From G963665495 sp963677785 (lineage in GTDB: Bacteria; Desulfobacterota; Desulfovibrionia; Desulfovibrionales; Desulfovibrionaceae): 64,000 bases of DNA. The stretch's first letter is position 1. Each line of letters opens with the position of its first letter. The stretch lies in the NCBI GenBank assembly GCA_963677785.2, contig CAXXDH010000003.1:3100001-3164000 (forward strand), in the 5' to 3' direction. Below are positions 42,891 through 52,152 of the stretch, piece after piece. The notes beneath the pieces are model-generated. The model worked only from the letters and a program-made list of their open reading frames with translations, had not been told where the DNA came from and did no database searches. A program made the translations under genes and the position numbers.

Positions 42891-43781
42891 CTAACAATAA
42901 TGAATAAATACGTTGTGGTGTGAAAGTGTCAACTTCCCCGCTGCCTCTTCTGCAGAGGCCGTATTTTTATATAGTCCGAAGATGCTGGATCCACTTCCAC
43001 TCATGAGCGCTCCGACTGCCCCTGATTTCAAAAATTCTTCCTTGAGCAGCCTGAGGGCTGGAAATGTCGGAAAAACCACAGCTTCAAAGCAGTTGAAAAA
43101 CAGCAGTGAACTAGAACAGGAGAGGCAATACTCTTTTTGGGCAGGGCATGTCAAGAATTTGGGAGAGCGCTTATGAATATTTTCAGCCATTTCATCATAC
43201 GTACGGTATGCCCAGGCCGTATTCACCTGAATAGCAGGGCAGATCAGAACAATGACCATGCCGCTCAGATCCGCATGAAAAGGAATAATATCGCTGAACA
43301 CATCTCCAATCCCAGTGGCCCAGGCTGCCTGGCCATGCAGAAAAAAAGGCACATCGGCCCCCAGTTTTGCTGCCAGCGTGTGCAGCTTCTCCTGGGGCAA
43401 CGCTTGCGGACCGGCATTGGCATTCAGATAGCCAAGCAACGCGGCGGCGTCCGCGCTTCCTCCTCCCAGTCCGGCGCCAAAGGGAATGTTTTTTTCCAGA
43501 TGGACGGCGAGATCAGGGCGGTAGCCGCTGGCTGCGGCAAAAGCCTCATAGGCCTTTACAACAAGGTTGCCGGGTGTGGCGAGTTCTTCTGACGTGCAGC
43601 TGAATTGCAATCCCGCATCGCGGACGCCGGTGGAGATATGCAGCACGTCGGACGGTTTGGGGAGCGGATAGAAAAGCGTTTCCAGCTCGTGGTATCCATC
43701 CGCGCGCGTGGCCGTGATTTCAAGATGCAGATTGACTTTGCATCCTGTCTGCAGACTCGCGATGCGTTGAGAAGCGTTCAT
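42891..43781 (-). CDS. ispE: 4-diphosphocytidyl-2-C-methyl-D-erythritol kinase
   Basis: About 296 residues from the ATG at 43781, with GGAATG upstream; a longer frame runs far upstream and is not expected. GHMP-kinase motifs are present: KVNLHLEI at the start, IPFGAGLGGGSADAAALL near 100, and MSGSGSSIFGLY near the C-terminus. It phosphorylates CDP-ME in the non-mevalonate isoprenoid pathway. The ispE / tRNA / prs / rplY / pth order is conserved in related genomes, as I recall. Confidence 0.95.
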   Translation of the reverse strand: MNASQRIASLQTGCKVNLHLEITATRADGYHELETLFYPLPKPSDVLHISTGVRDAGLQFSCTSEELATPGNLVVKAYEAFAAASGYRPDLAVHLEKNIPFGAGLGGGSADAAALLGYLNANAGPQALPQEKLHTLAAKLGADVPFFLHGQAAWATGIGDVFSDIIPFHADLSGMVIVLICPAIQVNTAWAYRTYDEMAENIHKRSPKFLTCPAQKEYCLSCSSSLLFFNCFEAVVFPTFPALRLLKEEFLKSGAVGALMSGSGSSIFGLYKNTASAEEAAGKLTLSHHNVFIHYC

Positions 43782-43875
43782 GCCATTCCGGTTCATAAGA
43801 AAAAAAGTATATTCGCTACGTGCGTATGTTGTAAAGAAAAAGTTGTCTAAAAAAATTGCCCGATCTGGAAAAGAA

Positions 43876-44253
43876 TCACTGTTGCCGCCAGTGTTCAGGA
43901 CACGTACCGCAGATCTTCCCACAAAGGCATGCGGGATCAGTCGGCGGGCAACCGTGGCGAATGACGCGTTCGGCCTGTTTGGAGACGAAGTTGTACTGCA
44001 ACAGGCAGCCCTCCGGGATACAGACGTATGTATTCGTCGGGCAGCGTACGATAGTCCCGGTTCTGATCTGGTCTCCGTTACGGATTTTCTGGGCGTCACG
44101 GGTGACGGCGCAGGTCGGAGACGCGGGCGGCTGCAGGTCTTTCTCCCGAGACGGGCAGGAAAAAAGAAATTCCGAACCGGACGAACCGGCCGCTGCAGGT
44201 GAAAGCAGAGCCAAACACAAGAAGATGCAAAGTATACCGACAGGACGTTTCAT
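43876..44253 (-). CDS. Small exported cysteine-rich protein
   Basis: About 125 residues from the ATG at 44253; an upstream extension lacks a signal-like start. The signal peptide has the core ILCIFLCLALLSPAAAG. The mature part has ten cysteines in about 85 residues, including CLCGKICGTC near the end, suggesting five disulfides or a metal/haem-like site, though no CxxCH is present. No family recognised. It lies upstream of ispE on the same strand. Confidence 0.65.
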   Translation of the reverse strand: MKRPVGILCIFLCLALLSPAAAGSSGSEFLFSCPSREKDLQPPASPTCAVTRDAQKIRNGDQIRTGTIVRCPTNTYVCIPEGCLLQYNFVSKQAERVIRHGCPPTDPACLCGKICGTCPEHWRQQ

Positions 44254-44694
44254 GATTCGAATACCTGGATAGTGTTTTTGTCCAAAGACCAAATATTTTG
44301 CCTTGGGAATTCGTTCGTCGTCAATGGCTTTTTGAAATAACGTACGCTACCTGCGAGTTTTATTACCAGGCAGCACTGCCGCCGGGCCTGTATGTTTTCC
44401 TGTTGTTTTGTGATATCGCAATTAACAGGCTGAGGAAATAAGCCCGCTTTCCAGATGCGTAGGGGGCGGAGAAGTTATTCGCACTTGAAAGGATCCGTAC
44501 TTTGCCGCATAGTACCGCTGCCTCGTTGGAGGGGGTGCGAGATACCCCCTGGTTTGTTTGGATGGCCAAACACAACGGGGTTTTTTTATGCAACCACAGC
44601 GGCTTTGTCTCCGGCGGCAATTGGATTGCGATACCGGCGGGGCGGTTGCAAGGCGTACTGGATTTGCAGAACTGTTTAGTTTATTGAGCTGGTT
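44254..44694. other. trkA upstream leader region without genes
   Basis: 440 bp between divergent genes. Apart from the attenuator-like structure at 44530-44587, short frames here look like chance. The 107 nt between the terminator and the trkA start would be reached only on read-through. Confidence 0.5.
44530..44587 (+). promoter_or_regulatory. Attenuator-like leader upstream of trkA
   Basis: Two overlapping hairpins can form. One pairs AGGGGGT (44530-44536) with ACCCCCT (44544-44550). The other is a terminator in which CCCC (44546-44549), GTT (52-54) and GTTTGG (56-61) pair with CCAAAC (66-71), AAC (74-76) and GGGG (77-80), followed by seven T. They compete for the same C run, as in riboswitch or attenuator control. 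No known riboswitch class was recognised. Confidence 0.5.
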
Positions 44695-46095
44695 ATGAAA
44701 TTTTTTCATCGTGATAAGAAAAAAACGGAAGCGCTGAAGGTCATCATTGTTGGGGCCGGTGAAGTCGGGTTCCATATTGCGCAGCGTCTGGCTGAGGAAA
44801 ACAAGGATGTGGTTGTTATCGACCGCAATCCCAAAAAACTACGGCGCCTGACAGAGCAGATCGACGTGCAGATCATAGAAGGTTCCGGATCCAGCCCGCG
44901 CGTGCTCATGGAGGCGGGGGCCGAGGACGCCGACATTCTGCTGGCCGTGACTGACAGCGATGAAACCAATATCATCGCCTGTTTTTTCGCCAATGTGCTT
45001 TCACCGGACTCTTTGAAACTGGCTCGTATCCGCAATGAAGAGTACACCCTGTACCGCGACGCCCTTTCCAAGGAATATCTGAATATCGGCGTTGTGATCA
45101 ATCCGGAAGTCGAAGTCATCAAGTCCATCGACCGGATGATCAATGTTCCCGGCATAGTGGAATACAGCGAATTTGCCGACGGTAAGCTCAAAATGCTGGG
45201 CCTCCGGGTGGAAGAGGGCGCTTTTGTCGATGTACCGTTGATGGAACTGCGCGGAACGCTTGGTTTTGAAAATTTCATTATCGCGGGTATTGTACGTAAT
45301 GAAAAATTGATCATTCCCACGGGTGAAGACAAGATCCTTAGCGGCGACTTGATCTATGTCGTCTGCGTCGAAAAGGACCTCCGGCAGCTCGGGGCCTTTT
45401 TCGGGCTGCGGGACAAGCCCATCAAAGAGCTCATGATCATCGGCGGCGGAAACATCGGCCTGCGTCTGGCCGGGTTGTGCGAGCAGCGCGGATACCATAC
45501 GCGCCTGGTGGATATCGACGAGAAACGCTGCCAGTTTCTGGCCGAACGCTTGAACAAGGTCATCGTGCTGAAAGGCGACGGTACGGACCAGGACTTTCTT
45601 CGCGAGGAAAACATCAGCGGGATGGACATGGTCGTATCCCTGACCGGGGATGAAGAAACCAATATTCTTTCTTCATTGCTGGCCAAGAACATGGGCGCGC
45701 GCATGACCATCACCCGTATCAACAAGACGGGCTATCTGCCCCTCGTACGGGCCATAGGCATTGAACACAGCGTCAGTCCGCGCCTCTCCGCAGTCAACAG
45801 CTTTTTGCACCACGTACGTCAGGGCAAGATCATTTCCTCAGTGCAGATCAAGGGCGAAGAGGCCGAAGCGCTGGAGGCCATAGCACAGGAGCATTCGGAT
45901 ATCGTGCACAAGCCGCTCAAGCAGCTCGATTTTCCCAAAGGAGCGCTGATTCTTTGCATTATCCGCGGCGATGCGGTTATAGTCCCCAGCGGGGATACCG
46001 TTATCGAACCGCAGGACCGGATCATTATATTTAGTACGCGCAACAACCTTTCGCGGGTGGAGAGCGCGCTCACGGCGAAGCTGGAGATTCTGTAA
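44695..46095 (+). CDS. trkA: Trk potassium uptake regulatory protein TrkA
   Basis: 466 residues with two RCK units. Each has a Rossmann fold: VIIVGAGEVGFHIAQRL near 17 and LMIIGGGNIGLRLAGL near 244. Each is followed by a TrkA-C domain (about 150-230 and 370-455). It is the cytoplasmic NAD(H)-binding ring that gates TrkH. The stop is followed directly by the trkH GTG start, so the two are coupled. Confidence 0.97.
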   Translation: MKFFHRDKKKTEALKVIIVGAGEVGFHIAQRLAEENKDVVVIDRNPKKLRRLTEQIDVQIIEGSGSSPRVLMEAGAEDADILLAVTDSDETNIIACFFANVLSPDSLKLARIRNEEYTLYRDALSKEYLNIGVVINPEVEVIKSIDRMINVPGIVEYSEFADGKLKMLGLRVEEGAFVDVPLMELRGTLGFENFIIAGIVRNEKLIIPTGEDKILSGDLIYVVCVEKDLRQLGAFFGLRDKPIKELMIIGGGNIGLRLAGLCEQRGYHTRLVDIDEKRCQFLAERLNKVIVLKGDGTDQDFLREENISGMDMVVSLTGDEETNILSSLLAKNMGARMTITRINKTGYLPLVRAIGIEHSVSPRLSAVNSFLHHVRQGKIISSVQIKGEEAEALEAIAQEHSDIVHKPLKQLDFPKGALILCIIRGDAVIVPSGDTVIEPQDRIIIFSTRNNLSRVESALTAKLEIL

Positions 46096-47544
46096 GTGCG
46101 TTTCCGTTACACCATGCACGTGGTCGGGGCGATTATTTGTTCCGTGGGCCTGACCATGTTTTTTCCCCTTCTGTTTTCCTTGTATTACGGCGACGCGGGC
46201 GCCATGCCACTGGCCCTGTCCATGCTGATCACCGTTGTCGCGGGCATGGCCCTTGTCATGCTGTTTCGTACGCCCGATCCCGGAGGCATGAAACACCGAG
46301 AGGGCATGGCCATAGTGGCTTTGGGCTGGTTGGCAGCCGGAGTAGTCGGCGCGTTGCCGTTCTGGCTGGCCGGTACTTTTTCATCTGTCGTGGACGCCAT
46401 TTTCGAGTCGGTTTCCGGGTTCACCACAACCGGGGCGTCCGTACTTACGGATATTGAAGCCGTTCCCCAGGGGCTTTTGATGTGGCGCAGTCTGACCCAC
46501 TGGCTCGGGGGCATGGGAATCATTGTGCTTTCGCTGGCCATTCTGCCGTTTCTGGGAGTCGGCGGCATGCAGCTTTACAAGGCCGAAGTGCCGGGCCCGA
46601 CTCCGGACAAGCTGAGCCCGCGTATCAAGGATACGGCCCTGATTCTCTGGAAGGTCTACGTACTGTTCACCATTGTGGAAATCATCCTGCTCTGCTTGGG
46701 GGGCATGAATTTTTTCGATTCCATCTGCCATACGTTCGGCACCATGGCCACAGGCGGTTTTTCCACCAAAAATACCTCGGTGGCCTATTACCACAGCGCG
46801 TATATTGATGTGGTCATCACGATTTTCATGTTTCTGGCCGGCGCGAATTTTTCGCTGCATTTTTTTGCCTTGCGAGGAAAGCCACTGACCCTGTGGAAGG
46901 ATCCGGAATTTCGGTTTTATACGTATGCTGTCGCGCTGAGCACACTGGTCGTGACGGTCTGCATTTACGGGAGGGATTACCAGAGCATCTGGCAATCCTT
47001 GCGCTATGCCTCGTTTCAGGTGGTCTCCATCTGTACTACTACGGGCTTTGCCACGGCGGATTACGAGCTTTGGCCCTTCCTGCCCCAGGCCATCCTGTTT
47101 TTTCTGATGTTTCTGGGCGGTTCGGCAGGCTCTACCGGCGGCGGCATCAAGTGCATGCGGATGATGGTGCTCTGCCGCCATGCCTACCACGAACTGATCC
47201 GCCTGGTGCATCCGCGCGCGGTAAAGTACGTCAAGCTGGGCGGCAAACCCGTACCGCAGGAAGTGATTTCCGGCGTCTGGGGTTTTTTCGTGCTGTATCT
47301 GGCTTTGTACGTCTTTTCCTCATTCATCATGGCCGCGTTGGGGCTGGACGTACTGACTTCCTTCGCCTCGGTGGCCGCCTGCATCGGCAATATCGGCCCC
47401 GGTCTGGGGACGGTCGGTCCGACCGAGAACTACGCGCATATTCCGCAGCTGGGCAAATGGGTGCTGACTTTTTGCATGTTGTTGGGACGGCTGGAGATTT
47501 TTACCGTCATCATCCTTTTTGTTCCCGAGTTCTGGCGGAAATAA
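46096..47544 (+). CDS. trkH: Trk potassium transporter membrane subunit TrkH
   Basis: 482 residues, starting at a GTG directly after the trkA stop. Four pore-loop repeats are visible, with FTTTGASV near 114, ATGGFSTKN near 218, TTGFATADYE near 315 and NIGPGLGTVGP near 430; the selectivity-filter glycine of each is present. About ten to twelve membrane helices. K+ uptake with TrkA. Confidence 0.96.
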   Translation: MRFRYTMHVVGAIICSVGLTMFFPLLFSLYYGDAGAMPLALSMLITVVAGMALVMLFRTPDPGGMKHREGMAIVALGWLAAGVVGALPFWLAGTFSSVVDAIFESVSGFTTTGASVLTDIEAVPQGLLMWRSLTHWLGGMGIIVLSLAILPFLGVGGMQLYKAEVPGPTPDKLSPRIKDTALILWKVYVLFTIVEIILLCLGGMNFFDSICHTFGTMATGGFSTKNTSVAYYHSAYIDVVITIFMFLAGANFSLHFFALRGKPLTLWKDPEFRFYTYAVALSTLVVTVCIYGRDYQSIWQSLRYASFQVVSICTTTGFATADYELWPFLPQAILFFLMFLGGSAGSTGGGIKCMRMMVLCRHAYHELIRLVHPRAVKYVKLGGKPVPQEVISGVWGFFVLYLALYVFSSFIMAALGLDVLTSFASVAACIGNIGPGLGTVGPTENYAHIPQLGKWVLTFCMLLGRLEIFTVIILFVPEFWRK

Positions 47545-47581
47545 GCGCCGTATGCGGCAACCCCGCGATAAAGGAGTGCTT

Positions 47582-48469
47582 ATGGCATTGCGGATCGGTT
47601 TTATCGGAACAGGCACCATGGGCGATCCCATGGTCCGTAACCTGCTGGGGGCCGGATACGCCGTTACCGCTTACAACCGCAGTATCGAGAAGCTGGCCGC
47701 GGTGCAGGAAGCCGGGGCCGACACGGCAGCTACACCCAGGCAGGCGGCGGAACATGCGGATTGCGTGTTGCTGATGCTGACCGGCCCAGAGGCCGTGGAC
47801 AGCGTACTTTTTGGTCCCGACGGGGTTCTTGAAGCCCAGGTCGAGGGGCTGACCGTGGTGAACATGAGCACCGTTTCACCGCAATATACGCGCAGTCTGG
47901 ATAACCGCCTGAAAGAGCGGGGGGCGGCGCTGCTGGACGCGCCTGTGTCCGGATCGCGCAAGCCTGCGGAAACCGGCGAACTGGTTATCCTGGCCGGAGG
48001 TCCGGCCGACCTCGTGGAAGCGCTGCGGCCCGTATTTCTGGCCATGGGCAAAAAGGTCGTTCATTGCGGCGAGACCGGTATGGGCTCGGCCATGAAAATG
48101 ACGGCCAATATGCTGCTGAGCGTATCGCTGGCGGGGTTTTCCGAAGCCCTTTGCCATGGCCGCCAGTGCGGTCTTGATACGGATCTCATTCTGGATACGC
48201 TGTTGTCCGGTCCCATGAATTGCCAGCTGTTCGCCTTGAAGGAAACAATGTTTCGCAGCGGCACGTTTACCCCTCCGCAGTTTACTATTGCGAATATTGT
48301 CAAAGACATGCGCTTTATTTTACAGACTGCGGACAGCGCGGGCGCACCGGCTCTGATGAGCAGTACGGCCTTTCAGTTGTACCGTGCGGCCCTGGCCCAT
48401 GGGCAGGGTGATGAAGATTTCGCGGCTGTGATTGCGGCCATGGAAACCATGTGTGAGAAACCCTCTTAA
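47582..48469 (+). CDS. 3-hydroxyisobutyrate dehydrogenase-family oxidoreductase
   Basis: 295 residues. The NAD(P)-binding start is IGFIGTGTMGDPMVRNLL. The DAPVSGSRKPAETGEL substrate block is near 120, and the catalytic Lys lies in GMGSAMKMTANMLL near 172. The set fits beta-hydroxyacid dehydrogenases, including succinic-semialdehyde/glyoxylate reductases (GLYR-type). The substrate cannot be decided. The ATG at 47582 has an AAGGAG site. Confidence 0.9.
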   Translation: MALRIGFIGTGTMGDPMVRNLLGAGYAVTAYNRSIEKLAAVQEAGADTAATPRQAAEHADCVLLMLTGPEAVDSVLFGPDGVLEAQVEGLTVVNMSTVSPQYTRSLDNRLKERGAALLDAPVSGSRKPAETGELVILAGGPADLVEALRPVFLAMGKKVVHCGETGMGSAMKMTANMLLSVSLAGFSEALCHGRQCGLDTDLILDTLLSGPMNCQLFALKETMFRSGTFTPPQFTIANIVKDMRFILQTADSAGAPALMSSTAFQLYRAALAHGQGDEDFAAVIAAMETMCEKPS

Positions 48470-48492
48470 CAGCGACGTGAAAAAGAAATTTT

Positions 48493-49137
48493 ATGAGTGC
48501 GAAAAATAAGAAAAAGCAGCCGGAAGGCGTATCCTCCCGGGTTTTGGTAGTGGCCATGGTGGTGGCGTTTCTGTTCGGCGTATATGTGGGAGGCGTGGGC
48601 TTTTCCCTGTATCAGGATCAGGGCGGAGACGCTGGGCAGTCGCAAATGCGGATGCCTGCGGGCATGCCGCCGCAGGGCCAGGGCCAGTCCCAGGATAAGG
48701 CCTCTTCTGAAGATCAGGCCGCAATCCGCAGGCTGGAGGCCCAGGTCAAGGATAAACCGAACGATCTGGGGGCCTGGATCCACCTGGGCAATCATTATTT
48801 CGACAGCAACCAGTTCAAGGGCGCCATCCGGGCCTACACGCGCGCTTTGGAGCTGGAACCCGGCAACGCCGACGTCTTGACCGACCTGGGCGTTATGTAC
48901 CGCCGCGACAATAATCCGCAAAAGGCCATCGAGTGTTTCGACAAGGCCGTGGCGGCAAATCCGACGCACCGTACCGCCCGCTTCAACAAGGGAATCGTGT
49001 ACCTGCATGATCTGAACGACATGCCGCATGCTTTGGAAACCTGGGAAGCGCTGCTGCAGCAGAACCCGCAGGCCACCACCCCGGACGGGCGGTCTCTCAA
49101 AAATCTGGTGGACGAACTGCGCAAACAACAGCAGTAG
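48493..49137 (+). CDS. Membrane-anchored TPR protein
   Basis: 214 residues. One N-terminal membrane helix (about 17-38) is followed by a Gln/Gly/Met-rich linker. Three to four TPR motifs (about 78-200) follow, with the A..LG..Y....A...Y..AL.L.P pattern. The anchored-TPR layout resembles CcmI/NrfG-type helpers or general assembly factors. No partner gene is adjacent. Confidence 0.85.
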   Translation: MSAKNKKKQPEGVSSRVLVVAMVVAFLFGVYVGGVGFSLYQDQGGDAGQSQMRMPAGMPPQGQGQSQDKASSEDQAAIRRLEAQVKDKPNDLGAWIHLGNHYFDSNQFKGAIRAYTRALELEPGNADVLTDLGVMYRRDNNPQKAIECFDKAVAANPTHRTARFNKGIVYLHDLNDMPHALETWEALLQQNPQATTPDGRSLKNLVDELRKQQQ

Positions 49138-49163
49138 CGTTTTTTTTGCGATAATAACTGCAT

Positions 49164-49202
49164 AAAAAAACCGGCGCGGAGTTATCCGAGCCGGTTTTTT
49201 TT
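49164..49202. terminator. Bidirectional intrinsic terminator between TPR gene and adk
   Basis: Stem CCGGC-g-CGGA / TCCG-a-GCCGG (49171-49175, 49177-49180, 49185-49188, 49190-49194), flanked by seven A on the left and eight T on the right. It can serve both convergent genes. Confidence 0.9.
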
Positions 49203-49220
49203 GTACGGGTACGTCGAAAG

Positions 49221-49892
49221 TTACGCGAGCTGGGCGAGCAGGGTCTCTTTGATGGAGTCGATGGTGCCTTCGCCGTTGAGCTCAATGTACTTGGTCTCGC
49301 CTTTGCCGGCCAGATCTTTGTAAAAGTAGGCGGCGGCCAGGGTGCCGGTGTTGGTGTCGTAGTAGATGTCGTGGCGCTTGTTGATGGCGGCTTCGTCCTG
49401 GTCGTCGGCACGGGACTTGAGTGCGCCGCCGCAGACACGGCACTTGTCACCGTCGGGCTTGATGGCGTCGATGAAAATATTGTTCGGGTGGTTGTTGTCG
49501 TTTTCGCAGAGGCGGCGGCCCATGATGCGGTTTTTGGCAACTTCACGGGGCAGCAGGATTTCGATGACGTAGTCCAGCTTCATGTCGGCTTCGCCCAGAG
49601 CGGCCCAGAGCTTTTCGGCCTGAACCATGTTGCGCGGGAAACCGTCCAGCAGCCAGCCGTTGGCGCCTTTTTCCTTCAGGGTTTCCAGAACCATGGGGAT
49701 GGTGATGTCGTCAGGGACCAGATCGCCTTTGTCGATGTACTCTTTCGCTTTTTTGCCCAGTTCGGTGCCGCCGCCGATGTGTTCGCGGAAGATGGCGCCG
49801 GACTCGATGTGGGCCAAATTGTATTTTTTCTTAACGAGAGAGCCTTGGGTCCCTTTACCACTTCCATTGGGACCAAAAATCAAAATATTCAC
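49221..49892 (-). CDS. adk: Adenylate kinase
   Basis: About 223 residues. The P-loop is GPNGSGKGT at the start, DGFPRN lies near 88, and a LID region contains four zinc-type ligands, among them CENDNNHP and CRVC. This suggests a metal-binding LID that differs in spacing from the usual CxxC-CxxC form. Two GTG codons are possible; 49892 has better spacing (8 nt) from AAGGAGG than 49898. It converts ATP + AMP to 2 ADP. Confidence 0.94.
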   Translation of the reverse strand: MNILIFGPNGSGKGTQGSLVKKKYNLAHIESGAIFREHIGGGTELGKKAKEYIDKGDLVPDDITIPMVLETLKEKGANGWLLDGFPRNMVQAEKLWAALGEADMKLDYVIEILLPREVAKNRIMGRRLCENDNNHPNNIFIDAIKPDGDKCRVCGGALKSRADDQDEAAINKRHDIYYDTNTGTLAAAYFYKDLAGKGETKYIELNGEGTIDSIKETLLAQLA

Positions 49893-50476
49893 GCGCACTT
49901 CCTCCTTGTTGATTAATTCACAAGGTCCTACCTTGTCCAGATGCGGCTGTCAATTCAAATTCCGGCGGAATTGCACCAGCCGGCCTGATGGATTTGCAGG
50001 CGCATTCTTTTCGGGTACTGCAGCAGCCGGAGGGCCATAGTGGAGTTCCCCCATGGCGGTAGCAAGTATGCCACAGGGCCACTGGATGCGATGAAATAAT
50101 ATTCATAAGGAGGTGAGGAATTTGCTCGGTTTGCCAATAGAAAAAAAATGGCCCATACTGAAAATATATATGGTGTAGTTGATTTCGTGTGCAGCGAGTT
50201 TTGGGTCCGGCTGATACCCAAGTTGAAGGAGGGCAGTCCAAACGTCAAGATTGGAAGCACCCAGGTAAATTGAACCCGGCATTTAAGAATTGCAAGCATC
50301 CCGCACCATCGATAGTTTTGGATGGCAGAAGAGACGAATGGCTTTTGGCGTTGATTAAAACCGGCTTGGATCGAGTTTTCTATATCCCATGAGGGACTCT
50401 CCGCAGCTGAGTATGCCGTTCCTGTATCCTGCCTGGTTGCAATAGCTAAAAACAGCGTGAGGATAAGGAGGGTGCC
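49893..50476. other. Gene-free stretch between adk and a binding-protein gene
   Basis: About 580 bp. Several frames exist on the minus strand but have no start signals and no recognisable products. It must carry the divergent promoters; none was clear enough to call. Confidence 0.45.
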
Positions 50477-51613
50477 ATGCGCAGAATTGTCGTCGTTTTT
50501 CTTGTTTCTTTGCTTTTGTTTGTAGCAGGCACTGTTGCATTTGCCACCGACACCATCAAGATTGCAGCTATCTTCGCAAAAACAGGGCTTGCTTCGACCT
50601 CGACCATCCACCATTTTCAAGCGGTGCGCTACGCAGTGGACGAGCTTAATGCCGATGGCGGGCTTTTGGGAAAAAAAATTGAACTGATTGAATTAAACAA
50701 CAGCAGTTCGCCTATAAAAACGCACCAGGTGGCTCTGGAAGCCGCTCGTAAGGGGGTAGTCGCCGTGATAGGTTCTTCCTGGAGTGATCATTCCATCGCG
50801 GCTGCCAAAGTACTGCAGAAGCGCGGCATTCCAATGATTTCGCCAGATTCAACAAATCCCAAAGTCACAAAGATTGGGAACTATATTTTTCGTGTTGGAT
50901 TTGTAGATTCTTTCCAAGGGAAGGTGTTGGCAGACTTTGCAGCCCGGACACTTAACGCCGAGACTGTCGTTGTCATCCAATCCATCGACTCGGCGTACAG
51001 TTTGGGGTTGAGCCGTACCTTTCAAAAAGAATTTAACATTCAAGGTGGAAAAATCCTTGGTATCTTTGATTACAAACAATCTCAGAAAGACTTTTCCATC
51101 ATTTTGCAAAAGGTCAAAGAACTTAATCCCCAGCTTCTGTTTATCCCCGGATATGACGAATGCGGGTTAATCGTTAAGCAAGCCCAGGAGTTGGGGCTTG
51201 ATGCAATCATGCTTGGTGGGGATGGTTGGAGTTATCGTGAATTCTTCGCCAAAGGGGGCATGGAACTCAAGCGGGGCTACTATACGTGCCATTGGACAAA
51301 GGATCTTGCCAATCCGGAGTCGCGGGATTTTGTGAAGCACTATCAAGAACATTATGAACTCAACGAGTCAGCGGCCTTGACATACGATGCCGTCATGCTC
51401 CTTGCCGAAGCGATCCGGAATGCTGGCTCGCTGGATCGGGCGAAAATACGGGATGCTTTGAGTTCATTGACGAATTTTTCTGGTGTTACAGGAACTATTT
51501 CGCTTAATGAAGCGGGCGATCCGGAACGGCAGGCAATAGTCATGGAGGTGATCAATGGTAAAAGCAATCTTTTCCAGACGATAGGGGGGAAGCACCAGAC
51601 CAGGACAAATTGA
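50477..51613 (+). CDS. LivK-type ABC transporter substrate-binding protein
   Basis: 378 residues with a signal peptide (about 1-22) and a type I periplasmic-binding fold: IKIAAIFAKTGLAS at the mature start, AVIGSSWSDHSIAAAKVL near 95, and QKDFSIILQKVKELNPQLLF near 205. Likely ligands are branched-chain or other amino acids, or amides. No permease or ATPase genes lie nearby, so it is an orphan or feeds a system elsewhere. The start has an AAGGAGG site. Confidence 0.88.
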   Translation: MRRIVVVFLVSLLLFVAGTVAFATDTIKIAAIFAKTGLASTSTIHHFQAVRYAVDELNADGGLLGKKIELIELNNSSSPIKTHQVALEAARKGVVAVIGSSWSDHSIAAAKVLQKRGIPMISPDSTNPKVTKIGNYIFRVGFVDSFQGKVLADFAARTLNAETVVVIQSIDSAYSLGLSRTFQKEFNIQGGKILGIFDYKQSQKDFSIILQKVKELNPQLLFIPGYDECGLIVKQAQELGLDAIMLGGDGWSYREFFAKGGMELKRGYYTCHWTKDLANPESRDFVKHYQEHYELNESAALTYDAVMLLAEAIRNAGSLDRAKIRDALSSLTNFSGVTGTISLNEAGDPERQAIVMEVINGKSNLFQTIGGKHQTRTN

Positions 51614-52050
51614 ATTGTTCAACGGCATTGTTCGGTGCGGCGGAATGGACCGATTGCGGACCTACGGATAATAAAAAACAAACCCGGCTGTCTCAGTCTT
51701 TTTGCAACCTCCCGGAAAAGATATAAGAGGAAGTTGTCGGCAATCCTTTGTCTGCTGCCTTTCCCGAAGTCGGATCGCCTCGCGGATATTAGCTAGATTT
51801 CTCTGCAAATTAATAGTGCCCCTGACCTGTAAATCTTTTCCTCCCTTATTGCTAGAGAATCACAGAGGTAGTCGTCCCTGAAACAAAGATTGTCTACCCC
51901 GTGAAAACCAAAAGGTGTGTTTGGCAGGGCAAAGTCAACAAACAGACGCCACGTTCTACAATTGAAGGCAGTGGCGGCAACTCCCGCCTGAAGCTGCGTC
52001 TTTGGGATGATGCCTATTCTTCAGGGCCGACTCGATAACAAAACATAATT
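51614..52050. other. Gene-free stretch
   Basis: About 435 bp between convergent genes. No frame with a ribosome site and no clear terminator was seen. Confidence 0.45.
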
Positions 52051-52149
52051 TTAGCCGCTTCGCTTGATGGCGAGGCGAATGCACAGAGCGGCGCCGCCCC
52101 AGGTGACGCCCAGGCCGATGCACATCATGAGTATGGCTGCGGGTTCCAT
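52051..52149 (-). CDS. MetS-like small subunit of an NSS-family transporter
   Basis: A 32-residue single-helix protein, beginning MEPAAILMMCIGLGVTWGG and ending in a basic tail (KRSG). It matches the layout of MetS, the small partner of the MetP sodium-dependent methionine/alanine importer in Corynebacterium. An AAAGGAG site lies 7 nt upstream, and the start is 3 nt after the stop of the NSS transporter gene. Confidence 0.85.
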   Translation of the reverse strand: MEPAAILMMCIGLGVTWGGAALCIRLAIKRSG

Positions 52150-52152
52150 GGA

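Noticed and set aside
49955..50620. 221-codon minus-strand frame between adk and the LivK-like gene
   Set aside because: It overlaps the start of the LivK-type gene, has no recognisable motif and no ribosome site.
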